This document shows, one piece after another, positions 23,579-36,661 of a stretch of DNA of 64,000 nucleotides; positions within the stretch are counted from its first letter, which is position 1; each line of letters starts with the position of its first letter. The DNA comes from Adineta vaga (lineage: Eukaryota; Rotifera), in the NCBI GenBank assembly GCA_021613535.1, contig CP075495.1, positions 14,756,001-14,820,000 on the forward strand. Direction: 5' to 3'. Both the position numbers and the translations under genes were made by a program. The notes below the pieces were generated by a model that saw nothing but the letters and a program-made list of their open reading frames with translations, searched no databases and was not told the DNA's origin.

Positions 23579-24657
23579 AGGAATTAGCTATTTTTACTTG
23601 ACGTCTTTCTTTTTATAGTTATTTTATTAAAAGATGAATGATAAAATTTCAAACAGATAAAGTTTTGCAAAGTAATATTACAATGTTGATATGATAAAGT
23701 AGTAGACGTCGACAGATGATTAATCTCATAAAATCACTACAAAAGCAGAACATCAACTCTTACGCTCACTTATTCAGCACTCTTTTGAGATAATGAAGAG
23801 ATTTTGTCAAAGTTGTAATATGTCATCGAAGAGTCATATGAGAAATTTGTTAATGTTGTAAAAATCAAATTTAATTCATGAAGATTAACTTGTAACAATT
23901 GTTGTTTATTAATTTAATATCGAATTCAATGCTATCATTTGTTCTATTTCCAAGTAAATGAATAGGTATTTGTAATAGAACTTTGTTGTGTAAGAAACTC
24001 TATTATTGATATTATCAATTTCTGGAAAGTTTATACTCACAAAAGACACTAGTAAACCATAACCACGAATAATATTATGTTGTAATAATTCAACGGCTAT
24101 AATTCGTGAATTTGATCTATTAATTTCTTATCCAAAGCATTCCAATACATATTTTGATATTTACAAGTGTTTTTACGCATTAGAGATAACTAAAAGAAAT
24201 ATGTAAATATTTTAAAACTATCAGAGATGAAAGAGGTTATTCTCTAGTCTCATTGACAAGCTATGTCTTTGGTGTGATTGATCATAGATTTAAAAAGATA
24301 TAAACTTTATTTATTTTTCGGTGTGATTTAGGTCAAAGAGAGAATGAATACAATAGTTGCCGTCAATTGACGCTAACAATCATTTGGAAAAACAAATATT
24401 ATTTCTCATATTTTATCTGCAAATATGATTGTGAGATAAATTAATAAGTATTTAAACGCATTTGAGATTACGAAAACATGATTTGATTTTTTTCATAGAC
24501 AGTTATTCATAGTACTGTTTTTCGTAAAGATGAATGTAGATGTAGATAAACAAAAAATCCACACCCTCAAAGCAACTGTACATATATGAAATTGATATGT
24601 ATTTAATCTATTAATCATTTTCTATGAAAACAAAATTTTACAAACAAAGAAAGATTC
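23579..24657. other. Intergenic, convergent 3' ends
   Basis: The Nudix gene and the minus-strand PYCR gene converge here. About 1.08 kb of AT-rich sequence shows no open frame with coding character and no recognisable RNA gene. Confidence 0.6.
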
Positions 24658-25828
24658 TTAGGATTCTAATTGGCTTGCTCGATTAGTTGCTGCTGTCACT
24701 GTTTCCATCAAAGCTCCTCGTATACCAGCTTTTTCCATTATTTCAAGTCCGTAGATTGTTGTACCACCTGTAAAAAAGATACATATTCATTGATCCAATT
24801 AAATCAAATCAATTCTTCGTACCTGGACTAGCAACTGCATCTTTCAATTGACTTGGATGAAATGATTGTTTTTTATCAAGTAAAAGTTGTGCTGTACCCA
24901 TCATTGTTTTTATAGCTAATGTCAATGCCATTGTTCGACTTAAACCAGCTTTTACTGCTCCATCAGCCAGTGCTTCAACAAAAACAGAGAACTAAATCTT
25001 TTTCCTTATGGATTAAATGTTTTCATCGACTACCATCAACTTACATAAGCTGGTCCACTACCGCTTAAAGCAGTGACAACATTAAGTAAGTTTTCATCAA
25101 TTTCACCTTCACATGAACCAATCGATGAAAATATTTTATTTACTAAAGATCGATCATCTACATTTCCAAACGAATTATAACATGAGTAAAAAAGATTTTT
25201 GTTTCCTATTTACCTGTCGTTGAAGATTGTCCTGGAGAATAAACGCTGCAACTCGCGTTAACTAAACAAGCAACATTAGGCATGACACGTATAACTCGAC
25301 TTTTTGGTTTAAGTATCTAGAAGAAAAAAAAGACGTTCTTTTTGGTTCTAATAAATTTCTCTGGATAGACAAACTTGTTCAATCGATGTCGTTCGAATAC
25401 CAGCAGCAATGGAAACAAGTAGATGCTTTTGTGAATTTAATGATTCTCGAATATTTTTTAAAACATTTTCAACATCTTTTGGTTTAACAGCTAATATAAG
25501 AAGATCGCTTTTATTTACAACTTGTCGATTATCATCTGTCGTACTGATACCGAATTGAGACTATGCAAAGAGAATATTCATTTTTTGAAACGATTCTTAA
25601 AAAAGAAACGAACTGTCACTATTCGTCGTTGATTTTCATCAACATCACTTGCAATTATTTGATCTTTTGATGAAACAACATTTCGCTCAATTAAACTTCG
25701 AACTAATGCTTGAGACATTCGACCAGCACCAAGAAATCCAATTTTTAAATTCGCTAACACTAAAATTTCATACTAGTTAATTTCTTACCATTAAATCAAT
25801 AGTTCTCATACGTACTTTTACCTGCCAT
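24658..25828 (-). CDS. PYCR: Pyrroline-5-carboxylate reductase
   Basis: PYCR reduces 1-pyrroline-5-carboxylate to L-proline with NAD(P)H, the last step of proline synthesis. A seven-nt first exon (ATGGCAG at 25,828) splices to [19 protein letters not shown], which holds the Rossmann GxGxxxxA motif at the N-terminus. Further conserved blocks follow: [28 protein letters not shown], and the family signature segment [20 protein letters not shown]. Then come AGLSRTMAL and [16 protein letters not shown] near the C-terminus. About six exons with short introns give roughly 275 aa, as expected. All catalytic and dimer-interface blocks look intact. Confidence 0.93.
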
Positions 25829-26034
25829 TGAAAAAAAAATGAAAAGAAAAACAAACAGGACGTATCTGTCATATATGTATGTACATACGGACGTCTTATC
25901 ATTACTCTTTTCAACTTTGATATCGATTAGATAAACCTTTTTTTTCGTTACATTACGACATGAAACCAAAGAGATAAACTTTTAAACATTTTAGTCATAG
26001 AAAAGAAACGTATGATGGTAAATTCTTTTTATCT

Positions 26035-26516
26035 TCATGATGTTTGTGAAACATCACTTGCTCCTGTCATTTCACTTTCAGCATGGCTGATTGTACTATT
26101 TAATGGTTGCATTGTTTGAACTTTTATACCAGATGATTTTTCATGAGATTTTAATTCATTTGATTCTTGACAAATACCACATGGAGAAAGTAAACAAGCT
26201 GCAATACAATCATTTGGTTCTTCTTGAAGATTGTATTTTTCACGAATTTTAGCACGTATTGGCATATGGACAACACCACATAAGTAACAAGGCATTAATA
26301 GAAAATATCCACAACAGTATCCCCAACATGAATTATTAGTTACATCAGCGGCATTATAACCAAACATACAGCTAGTACAGAAAGTAACTGCACAGCACGT
26401 TTTTGGCGAAGCACATACACCGAAAAATGATCCTATGAAGAGGTGTAGAAATGAAACTATAACAAATAGTATTGAGAATTACCATGCCATGGTTCTTTTT
26501 GAAAACTGTTCAGCAT
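26035..26516 (-). CDS. PLAC8 / cornifelin-type Cys-rich protein
   Basis: Exon 1 (ATG at 26,516) encodes MLNSFQKEPWH and exon 2 begins GSFFGVCASPKTCCAVTFC. The protein is about 125 aa. The hallmark PLAC8 features are the N-terminal W-H/G segment, the CC motif, a hydrophobic Cys-rich centre (CWGYCCGYFLLMPCYLC), an arginine segment MPIRAKIREKYNL, and the C-terminal CLLSPCGICQESNEL block. In the family the last motif reads CCPCCALCQ..REL. PLAC8 proteins are small membrane-associated proteins linked to cell-size control, metal resistance and calcium flux in different lineages. A Ser/Thr-rich tail follows. Confidence 0.88.
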
Positions 26517-26882
26517 AATGATTTATTTGTGAATTTGAGACAATGAGTAATATAACCAAGCGCCTTTATCACTTTTAACTAAACAAAACAATATAGGCGC
26601 TGAACAATGACTATGGTCAATCAGTCCAGTTTTGATATCTATATCTCAATAGATTTACCATCGATATTGTATTTCGTGTTCTCTCTACTACTGTTACGAT
26701 CGTAAAGAAGGGTATAAGTGTCAGTTAAGGATTAAAGAATTTTCTACACTCTCACACTTGGTCACTCCAGATACTCTTTCTTGCTTTTCAAAATATTGAA
26801 TACAGCACTCTTAGATATTTTCTCGATATACATTTTAGCTGTTTCTAATCAATTTATTATGAAATGAATCGACATCGGTTGA
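26517..26882. other. Intergenic
   Basis: This short AT-rich gap lies between two minus-strand genes. I see nothing in it. Confidence 0.6.
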
Positions 26883-28405
26883 TTATGTTTCTAATCTCTC
26901 TAATGTTTTTAAGACCTCCAGTTGAAATTGTTCTGATATTAAAAATTGGCTATGTTTAAATTGTCGAAAAACTGTCGTATCAATATGAGATTTCATTAAA
27001 TACTCATTAACTATTGCAACTGGTACAAGATCATCATTTTCCGATAAAAAAACATGTATTCGAATTTGACTTTGTTGAACATCTTCTGCCCATAAAACAC
27101 ATTCATACCAACATAAATGACGTTCAATAGGATAAATTGAATAAAGATCTGTACACGAAGTAAATAATAATAATTGATTTGGTGTTCGTGGTTGACGATA
27201 GATGAAATTTTCTAAATAATGAGCATCAAATAGTAGAAAACAAACTGGATCAATAAAAATCGATGGTTGATTTTGAACAAAATGTGTTAATTGTTTAATA
27301 AGACATGAATGAACAATTGTACCATAACTATGACTTATTGTAATAATCTTTTTAATATTTATCGAATTTAATAATTCTTCAATTGATGAAAGTATATTTG
27401 ATAATGGAAGAATTTCTGTATGAAGACGCATACTTGCATGAGGAATATCTAGAAGAATAATTGTACGATTGAGTAAGGATAAACGACGAATAAATAAAAT
27501 ATATGAAGTTGGTCCAAGACTTAAACCATGAAGAAATAATATTGGTGGTAAACTAAAATAGAGAAAAGTGTTTTCATTATTATTAGAAGTTTTCGACAGA
27601 TTTACTTTGTTTGTTTTGATGATTTTCTAATATAAAATGGAACATTATCAATTACTTGATATTCATATCCATTTAACGTTAATAACATCGTAGATAAACT
27701 TCGTATAGAAGCAAAAAATATATATTTTATCATTGGATAATACGTATAACGAAGATTATCTTTATAGGGATGTCTTAATTGTATTTGATTGTTATAACCT
27801 GGTTTGATTTTTAATCGTTTTTGAGGATATTTTGTTAAATATCTTGTATATAATCTTTCAATACGTCGTTGTTGTTTTTTATTCATTTCATCCCAATATC
27901 GTACACCGTATGTTGTCATGGCAATAAATTGCAAAATATTATCTTTATAAATTGAATCATAGGAATTTTGTTCTAATCTATCGAAAAATCCTGCGAAACA
28001 AACTCGGAAATCTTCTTTAGATTTTTCGTAAACATTTAAAACTCGATCGATTAATTGTTCATCATAATTTTTCGGTAATCGAGGTCGAAGAGGTAAAGGA
28101 CGATTATTTAATAAACGTGTTTCTTCAATCGTAAAGAAATAGAAGAATGATTCACATAAACAATAAAAAATCAGAATTGAATGATAAAAACAATGAAATG
28201 AATTTAAATCAATAAATAAAAGAAAATAGATCAAATAAAATTGAGTTAATGGAAATATACAAATAAATATCGAATGAATAGTAAATGTCGATAATAAGAG
28301 AAGAAATCCATGCAAATTTCTTATACGATATGAAGAAAATAGAAGTAAATATAAACTAAGAATGGTAAATAAACCAAACGAACTGATGATAACTGTGGTT
28401 AACAT
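26883..28405 (-). CDS. Membrane-anchored alpha/beta hydrolase
   Basis: Two exons (28405-27602 and about 27554-26883) encode about 490 aa. Three or four N-terminal hydrophobic segments (residues 5-105) anchor it in a membrane. A charged linker follows (about 110-240). The hydrolase fold starts at FLHGLSLGPTSYILFI, whose HG is the oxyanion-hole motif. ISHSYGT is the nucleophile elbow GxSxG with His in place of the first Gly (SHSYG). SENDDLVP carries the likely acid Asp, and FKHSQFL the catalytic His. It is probably a lipase or esterase of internal membranes. Substrate cannot be told from sequence. The start is the ATG at 28,405. Confidence 0.8.
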
Positions 28406-28717
28406 AAAGATGACTTCTGCAATCGTTGCTTGTACTATTTGATGTTTTTACTGTTCGCAAGTCATGCATGAAGAAAGAAAACATCGTTGACGTGATGGAT
28501 GTGTTGTTTTTTTTCTTCATTTACATAACCTTGAAAAAGATACGATTGATAAAATTATTCATTCTCAAACTGAAATGGAATGTTTTATGCTTATGAAACG
28601 AACAAAAAATGATTCGTAGAATTATAAAACGAAATCTATTTATTATTGTAGAAAAAGAGATTCACTGGTTAAATATGTTCTCATAAACAAATATTTTGAG
28701 ATTATGATAAAATGAAA
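28406..28717. other. Intergenic
   Basis: A 312-nt gap between same-strand genes. Poly-T near 28,505 is the only notable feature. Confidence 0.6.
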
Positions 28718-29817
28718 TTATTTTGTATCAATATCAAAAAGTGTATCGGTAATAATCGTTACACCATTAGCTCGTAACCATCGATATTGTTCTTTGTCAT
28801 TAACACACCAAGCACAAACAATAAATTTACCATTTTTATATACATCTAAGAAATTTTGTGAAATTTGTCGTTGTTCAATACAAGCAAGATCAGCACCGAG
28901 AAATTTCAAACCAGCTGGTGTACCGAACCACATAAGTAATGAATCGATAATCCATCGAATGAGAACATTTTCAATGAAATATTTTGCAAATGGTCGAGGA
29001 GTTTGATTTGCATTTCGAATTAGATATGTTGTAATATTTGGAACGAATAAAAATGCAGTTGTTATACGTGGATTAAGACGACGAATACAATAGAGATTGT
29101 ATGGATGAAAAGCAGCACAATAGGCACGTTCATATAGAAATGGATAACGATTATAAAGATCATGAATAATCTTTGCCATAAGTGGAATTTGTTGTGTTTC
29201 TTTGATTTCAATCACTAATAAATACAAACAAATAAATGATAAATATGAAAAGAAAAGATTGAAATCAATCTACTTAATTTAAGTTTTGTTGTTTCTAAAA
29301 AGATAATTACTTCTTCTAAAGTTGGTATTGTTTCACAACCAATTTGATCATAAATATCTCGTTTATTTTTTTTCCAATATTTTAATTGTTTTAATTGTTC
29401 ACATGTTAATGATGAAATCAATTCACGACAATCAGAAAATGTATGTTCTAAATAACCATCATGACTTATCATAGGAATATTATCACGACTTAACCAAACA
29501 TCTAATTCAATTCCATCAACACCTTTCGTTTTCGATGCCCATCGATAGGCAGCCATTGTATTTTCAGGAAAATCATTTGTATCATCGGATGATACTAATG
29601 GATGACCACCACGATGTGCAATAACGAGATTTTCAAATGATTGATATGAACTTTGAGATCGTGGTAAAGAAAAATAACAATAGACGAAGAAAATTGATAA
29701 TGGAATGATAAAAACAAGGAATAAGACGAATAGATATGGTAAAAATAGAAATAATGGACTAATAAGAAGAATTAAAGTTAAAATATTAATTAACCAAAAT
29801 GATAAATTTAAAGACAT
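28718..29817 (-). CDS. Glycerophosphodiester phosphodiesterase (GDPD family)
   Basis: Two exons, 29817 to about 29273 and about 29218 to 28718, give about 350 aa. An N-terminal hydrophobic region (residues 5-50) contains one or two TM segments. The catalytic core begins VIAHRGGHP, followed by ENTMAAYRWA, GVDGIELDVWLSRD and PMISHDGYL. These are the HRG, E-x-D and H-D motifs that bind the metal and act as acid/base. MIEIKE in exon 2 is the second Glu strand of the TIM barrel. The C-terminus has CAWCVNDKEQYRWLRANGV and IITD, the usual GDPD end. It resembles animal GDPD1/GDPD4-type enzymes, which act on lysophospholipids or glycerophosphodiesters in the ER. Confidence 0.92.
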
Positions 29818-30216
29818 GTTGTTGAAGAGTCTTCGAGTAGATTCTTATCAGCAATAAAAAAAAATACTCAATGAATTTGATGTTATTTTCTAGTGAGAAT
29901 CAATGTGCAAGTACATTGCAAAGAATTAGACATTCTTTTCTTCTTTTCTTTTCTATGTAGTTGTTCGTTGTAATTTATTTCTTCCATTGGTTAAAAACGA
30001 GAACGTGAGAAGAAAAAAAGCGCACATATTATGTTATTTCTCTTTCCTTTTTTTCAGCTTCATTGCGTCAAAATAAAACATAAAAACAAACCTTGAACTT
30101 TGACAATATACTGTGAGAATAAGATTTCTTTTTTTAATTATCACTTGATATTTCACACATGTTTATGTGAAAGATCAAATATGAAATGTTTAGTTTATTT
30201 CAATTCGAATAATCAA
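29818..30216. other. Intergenic
   Basis: A 400-nt AT-rich gap with homopolymer runs, without coding character. Confidence 0.6.
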
Positions 30217-32321
30217 TTACATATATTCTTGTCCAAGTTGTAATGCTTCTTCATACGCCTTAAGTGTTCGAGCTAATTTTTCTCGTCGATTAGTTCGTTC
30301 ATATGGTTCTTTCATAAAACGAACTAAATCTATTGGTGTAACAGCTAATGTTAACTTTTGATCGATAACTAAAGCACATCGAGTTAGAAATTGATAGTAA
30401 CAAACTTGAGCAATATGATCAACAAGACGTTTTTGAACAATCTAAATTTCATTGTTTTATGAGTATTGATATATATATAGACGATTATCTTACTTGACAA
30501 TATGAAATTAATGCCATTTGTATAGTTGGTGCAGCTCGAGCTTCATTTGTATCAATTTCATTCGTATTTTTGATTCCTGCTAGAACTGATAGAGATAACG
30601 AGATTTTTTCCATTAATGGATTATACGCTGCTGCCGCTGTTGTTGTTGTTTTTGATGCGGTTTTAATGTCTTTTGTTAACGTAGTTTCATTTCCAGTTCG
30701 AGTTAATTCATCTAGGATACTCATATATTCATTACTTAAAGTAAATAATCGATATTCCATGTTGAGTATTTCTTCGATTCGTTCCGTTGCACGTTTTTCA
30801 GCTGCATCAACTTCTTGAATGATAACTTCTTTAAGATGTTGACTAAGTCGAGGATAATCTTTATCAAATATTTGACGAAATATTTTTGTTAAATTGTCAC
30901 GAATGTAATCACATGTTTTTTTAAGTAAAGAATAACAAATACCATTTAAATTTACAAATTCTCGACGATATAATTGTTCGATAATTTGAAAACTTGGAAA
31001 ATTAGGTAGAGAAACACCAGCTGCATCTTCAATAGCTTTGATTACATGCTTTTTATATTCCGATGTTAAAACATTTGAAAATTTCTCAGCTATTTCTTGT
31101 TGAAATTGTTGTTGAAATTTATAAATATGTAGAGCAATACGATCATCAAGTAGAGGTACGGAAGAATCGGTCGTTGTCGTTTTTGTTTGAAAATCATAAT
31201 TGCCATTGACTTTCGTTTGAATATTCTCACGTAATTCATTGATCATTGATTGAAATTTAGTCCAACAATCATGTTCAGATGCTAAAGCAACTGGAATTGC
31301 TCGTAATTCTTGTTGTTTAGTACGAGTTTGTTCTCGTAATTCTTCGATTATTTCAGGAAATGTTGAACGTATTCGATCTTGTTGAATAATTGCAAGTTTT
31401 TTTATCAATTGATCAACACCTTTATATTCGTCAGGTAAATGTCCAAATGCTGATTTATGTCTGAGAAAGAATTGTTTTTCACGTTCTTTCATTTCTTCAA
31501 ATGAAATATTTGATTCAATTTCTTCAGGAGTTCGATTTAAGACAGCAACACAACCCAATTGAAGTTTCATTGAACCTGTACCTTCACCTAGCAATTTCTC
31601 GGCAATACCTTTATCATATTTATCAATTTTTGATACGGCAACTAATTGTCGTTCACATTCCGGATCGAATACTTTCGCTAGCTTCACTGATTCTGATGTT
31701 GTAAAATCAACAGATGATGGAATAACATGTAAAACAATCTATGAATAAACAAATAGAAAGAAAATTTTACTCTTGTCGTCAAAGACTTACAGCAGTTGAC
31801 GGTTCAATATATTTATTAATTAAAGTTAAGATTTGTGTATGAATATCATCTGCTTGACCAGGTAATGGATTTCGAGTTATACCAGGAAGATCAATTAATG
31901 TCAAATCATATATTATATCTCTTTTATAAACAGTTAAATAGATTGGATTTGAACTAACATTTGTTCCATCACCGGCAATTTCATTTGTAAGACGAGTTAC
32001 TTCGAATGCAATTCGATTTAAATCATTGATCTCTTCATCTGATGTTTCAGAATTTGAATTACTCTTTCGTATAACAGCATATTCTCGATCATTAGTAGAT
32101 TTCATTCGTAATTCTAATGGACATCGAGTACAAATATTTTGCGCACGAGGTAATTGTATACCAGAAATAGCTTCGAGTACGGATGATTTACCTACAGATT
32201 GATCACCAACAACAACAATTTCAGGTAGACGAATTTTTTCATTATGTAAAATTTCTCGCATACGATCGATTGCTGAGAGAAGATTACGTGATTCATCGGT
32301 ATTAAGTTCATTTGCTAACAT
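30217..32321 (-). CDS. Dynamin-superfamily GTPase, Mx-like
   Basis: This protein is about 660 aa, in three exons. The G1 P-loop GDQSVGKSSVLEAISG is at about residues 35-50. The switch I Thr lies in CTRCPLELR, G3 is LIDLPGI, and G4 is VSKIDKYDKG (TKxD type, with Ser for Thr). A helical stalk runs from about residue 300 to 560, and a GTPase effector-like end contains ATERIEEILNMEYRLFTLSNEYM. There is no PH domain or Pro-rich tail, so it is Mx/dynamin-like rather than classical endocytic dynamin. Such proteins self-assemble and remodel membranes or bind nucleocapsids. The first in-frame ATG (MLANELNTDES) is taken as the start, because upstream frame extension has only GTG. An Ala/Thr-rich insert (about residue 560) is low complexity. 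Confidence 0.85.
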
Positions 32322-32634
32322 AATGACTTGAATAGATTGGGGAATAATCTGTGCTCTAACCACACGTATTTGTGTCTTGATAAATAGTAAAATAAAAAAA
32401 CCCAGACAGATATTTTGTTTCTATAAGGTAAAGAGATAAGATAAGCCTGAGATATTTTATTGTCATCAAAAAATAACAAAAAAAAAGATCTTTCTAGTAC
32501 TAATTAGTCATCACACATATGGCGGACGTAAGGATGTTTTCCGTCGGATAATCATCGTCAATACATACAATAACCTATTCGATCTGTTCATATATATATA
32601 CATACATGAGTACATGTATAGTTATACAGTATTC

Positions 32635-33715
32635 ATGATGTTTAATTCATCTGTATTGAATTGTCATGATAAACAAGCAATTATTTCTCTTCATGATTAT
32701 TCACATGAGGTATGTGTAGCAGCTACTCAATTAGAATATTGGCAACAGGTAGATTTCAATCAGATAAAGTCAAATAAGAAGTCATGTTTTTTTTTCTTCT
32801 TCTGTATAGTTAATCAAAAGAACAAATATTATGATAACTTGTCATGGAGAATATATTCCAAAAGAATTTGATTTGATTTGTAATGAAATAAATAAATTAC
32901 AACTTCATTTAATTATTCAAACACAGAATGAGAACGATAAGAAGCAAATTGATCGTATGCGAATTGATATACATCGAACTTTGTTTTATTTATTTGTATT
33001 TATCGATAGTTATTTCAAAGCAAATTCAGCAGGATCTAATATCATTTAGAAATTATGATGAACCTATTTATGATGTAATTTATTGAATTAAATATTAAAA
33101 AGAGTTGTTTTTTTTTAAATTGTTTTGAGGCTGATCATCGACAAATGTTTGTATTTGGTTCTTTATTTAATTCTCTTCCGATTGAAACTTTCGATTTTGA
33201 ACGAAGTTTACTAGGTGAACAAGTATGTTCAATTTTGAGAGTGATAATTTATAGAAAATACATATCGATAGAACTGTAATATTAATGAATTAGAAAATAC
33301 ATTTAACTGTTCGATTATTATTGATAAATTAAGTTCGAAACGATATCGTTTTACAATTCGGTAAGTTAATTTCCTTTCTAAAACTGAATTCACTTGTAAT
33401 GATAAGACGGAATGTTTTAGGCATGAAAAGTTAATAATTATGGATCTTGTTGGTATTCAAATTCAATCAATTGTAAGACAAGTTCAATCCCAATATGTTA
33501 TTGCATTTGCGAGATACTTCGGACGATCTTTATTGAATTCAATGGAACGCATTGAAGTACGTTTTTAAAGTGTTTCATTGATTTCTTTTTAAAGAAAAAA
33601 TCTGTCATTTTAGAATGATGAGAAAATTAAAGATCAACAAGTAACGAAGATCGAATTGTTCTTAGTGTCAATTATAAATATCATCTTCATTCTTCTAGAT
33701 CATGATACTCGATAA
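32635..33715 (+). CDS. Unrecognised 254-aa protein (7 short exons)
   Basis: I assemble exons 32635-32748, 32810-32995, 33030-33074, 33130-33222, 33272-33360, 33421-33556 and 33614-33715. They sum to 765 nt with consistent phase, and all introns are GT-AG. The 34-nt intron at 32,996 is unusually short, so that junction is the least certain. The start is MMFNSSVLNCHDKQA. The middle contains EYIPKEFDLICNEINKLQLH and FGSLFNSLPIETFDFERSL, and the end has RQVQSQYVIAFARYFGRSLL. There is no signal peptide, TM segment or recognised domain. Predicted structure is mixed alpha/beta. It reads like a conserved cytosolic protein, but I cannot name it. Confidence 0.6.
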
Positions 33716-34374
33716 AACATAGTATAAACCTGAAGATCCTTCATTCTTTCTCCCTTTTCTCATCAAATAATAGTAATATTGATAAATTTAATTAGTAAAT
33801 AAAAATCGTAATAAGTAGCAATGCGCAGTATCAGTAAACCATTCATTGATAGCTCACACAGTTGTGCACTTAAACACTGATCGCATCTCCAAGACAAGTC
33901 CGTATTTCAGTCGTCGTTCTTTGGTATTTTTAGCAGTCTAGATTAATTTAGCGTCATAATCTGTGAACATTTGGAAAGCTGTTCATATAGACAAGAACTC
34001 CATAGTACTATGTATGCAAAACGTAGTCTATATCTTCAATATCGGCTTGTCAGTCTCACACTGAACAATGATGACAATTCTTCTGCAGGTACTTGGTAAT
34101 CTACATAAAATTGATACATACATTTGCTTATATGAGAATTAGAAGAACTAATATCGTATTACATAAACATTTCATTGCAGATCAAAATATTTGTTCTATT
34201 TCATACTTTCGATAGCCTCACTTTTTTCCTTTCTCCTGTAATGATTGAAATATTTCTTTTATCTCTAACCAAGGCATGGTATTTTCTTATAGTACGTGCT
34301 CGATTAATTTATGATTAATACAGTTTCGAAGAGAATAATAGTCTACATTTGATTCGATCCATTTCTTTTCTTCA
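33716..34374. other. Intergenic
   Basis: About 660 nt without coding character. I see no repeats or RNA gene. Confidence 0.55.
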
Positions 34375-35082
34375 ATGGCTAAAAGAATCTCATCGAAATT
34401 ATGTCAAGCAAAAGCTAATGGCAAAAATTGTGACAAAGATGCTAGGTAAAATATTTCTTTCGTCGTTTATTTCTTTCTATTTTTGTTTTCCAGAGCAAAA
34501 TGTTTTCATTGTTCATGTGATTTATGTGTTAAACATTTCACAGAACATACACAATTTGTTGAAAATCAAATGATTCTAAATGAATTTGATCAAAAATTAT
34601 CAACTCTTTCAATTTCATCACGTATATTAGAAAATCCATTTGTTGAACTGGAAAAATGGCGTTTAAATGCACATAAAAAACTCGATCAACTAGCAGAAGA
34701 AAAACGTCAAGAAATTCAAATAAAAATAGCTGAATATCGAACAATTTTCACTAAACAAATCTGTGAACAAAGAAGTCAAATTGAAATATTACAACAACGT
34801 TTCAATGACTTCTCTCGTCAAATACATTTATCTACAAAAGATCTAAACGATTTAGAAAATCAAATCATTTCAACTCGACAATTTTTCCATAACATTGATA
34901 AACATTCGATTAAATTAAATTCTCCTGGCGAGTTTTCTGTTCAAATTCAAACAGATTTTTTCGATCTACAACCATCTCTAGGAAGACATTCTCGATCGGA
35001 AAGAAAAGAATCACCACCGATTCGTAATGAAATTAAACGACGTTCTATTAAAAAACGTTCTGCATCTGTCTGTGTGTTATAA
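34375..35082 (+). CDS. B-box/coiled-coil protein, short member of a three-gene cluster
   Basis: Exon 1 (ATG 34,375) gives MAKRISSKLCQAKANGKNCDKDA and exon 2 (about 34,493-35,082) continues RAKCFHCSCDLCVKHFTEH. This is a B-box-like zinc motif (C-x8-C...CFHC-x2-C-x3-C-x3-H-x3-H). A coiled coil of about 110 residues follows (ELEKWRLNAHKKLDQLAEEK onward), then a short basic tail with KRRSIKKRSASVCVL. It lacks the C-terminal domain found in the two relatives at 35.3 and 37.1 kb, so it is a short or truncated family member. There is no RING, so it is not an E3 by itself. A partner or scaffold role is an inference. Confidence 0.75.
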
Positions 35083-35303
35083 AGAAAATAATTATTCAAC
35101 ATTCTTTTTTTTTAAATAAAATATTTCCCAGATGTTCTGTTTGAATACATTTTTCATTGATAAAACGCATCGGAATTTTCCTCTTGCCTTGCGTCGAAAT
35201 AGAAAAATAGAATCCAAGGCTTGTTTTCTCTTGAAAATATGTTCGCTATTCTCTTTCTTTGCAATAACAAATAACATATCTCTTCATTTGAAAGTTAATT
35301 CAA

Positions 35304-36661
35304 TGACAACGAGTAGAATCTCATGTGAAGCTGATGAACAATGTCCAAATGAAGCACGGTAAGACTTTTCAATACGAATCCTTTTATTCATTTTTCTTCT
35401 TAGTGGATTATGTTTTCATTGTTCTCGAAATATTTGTATTGATCATTTAACTCAACATGATCAATATATAAATTCATTGGATCGTTTATCATTAAATGAT
35501 TGTTCGGAACTTCTTACTGATCATTTTTTACGTTTACAATCATTAACAATATCACAAATAATTCTTGATAAACCATTTCTTAAACTAGAACAATGGCGTA
35601 GTGATGCTCATCATCAAATCGATGAAATTGTCAAGAAAAAATGTGAAGAAATTCACAAACAAATCGATGAATATCGACAAATTTTTGATACAATGCGTAA
35701 GGAACAATTGGAACGTACAAATCGTTATAAACAAAAAATTGCTAATCTTTATCGTAAAAATCAAATAACGACAACAGATATAACGAATTTACAAAGATCA
35801 ATTGATCGAATGCAAACTGATTTACAAATATTTGATCAACATTCAATTGATGTCATTTGTAATCCATCGTTAACTTGTTCAATTAATATTCGAATGAATA
35901 TTAACAATTGGAAATCATCGGATACTTCGTCATCTTCATCAACATCATCATCAATCATTCGTCAATTAGAATTTCGTTTAAAATATGTTTCATTATCAGG
36001 TTTTGTTTCATCACATTATGTTTTAGTTCATGTCAATGGGACGATTGGTGATTTAATTGATCAATTTATTCAAATAGAAGATAAAATATTGATAAACAAT
36101 CGAAGACGAGAGTTCTTTTTAGCAACAGAAATTAGTCAAAATCGACTTCGACAAAGATTTTCAAATGATATTCAATTAAATATGATTTTTAATCAAATTC
36201 ATGAATTAGTTTTATATGAAACACCATTTGAATTGAATACGATGAATTTACAAAAATATTGTTTGATTTTATCGACATTTCAAGATGGTTTACCATGGGA
36301 AATGAAATTTGGTTTACCTATTCTATTGAAAGTTCCACGTTTTCAATGTCGAGGAAAAGATGTCATTAATGAATTGGATAAAATCTTAGAAAAATCTCTT
36401 CCATGTATGATTAATCAACAGAATAAGATTTCTTATGAAGTTAAAATTGTAGCAGAGAATCAACAAGTTAATCCCGCAACAATACTTAATGGATGGGCTG
36501 ATGAAGTTATTGATGATCATTTATTAATGGCAGATAATGCAACATTGATTGTTAATTTGGTCAATGATGGAAAAGTAACAATGAAAGATCAATCAGTACG
36601 TTTAGCTCGTTTAGATGGAATTTTAAAGAATGGTGAAAAAAGAAGAAAAAGTCGAAAATAA
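35304..36661 (+). CDS. B-box/coiled-coil protein with unnamed C-terminal domain
   Basis: Exon 1 (ATG 35,304) encodes MTTSRISCEADEQCPNEA and exon 2 (from about 35,402) continues RGLCFHCSRNICIDHLTQH, the B-box-like zinc motif. A coiled coil follows with LEQWRSDAHHQIDEIVKKK, which is the same block as in its neighbours. After a Ser-rich linker the C-terminal 220 residues form a globular domain containing FGLPILLKVPRFQCRGKDV and DNATLIVNLVNDGK. The LPILLKVPR stretch is reminiscent of USP4/USP15-type insert segments, but I see no protease Cys or His box. The protein is about 440 aa. It lies 222 nt downstream of the short member on the same strand. Confidence 0.78.
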
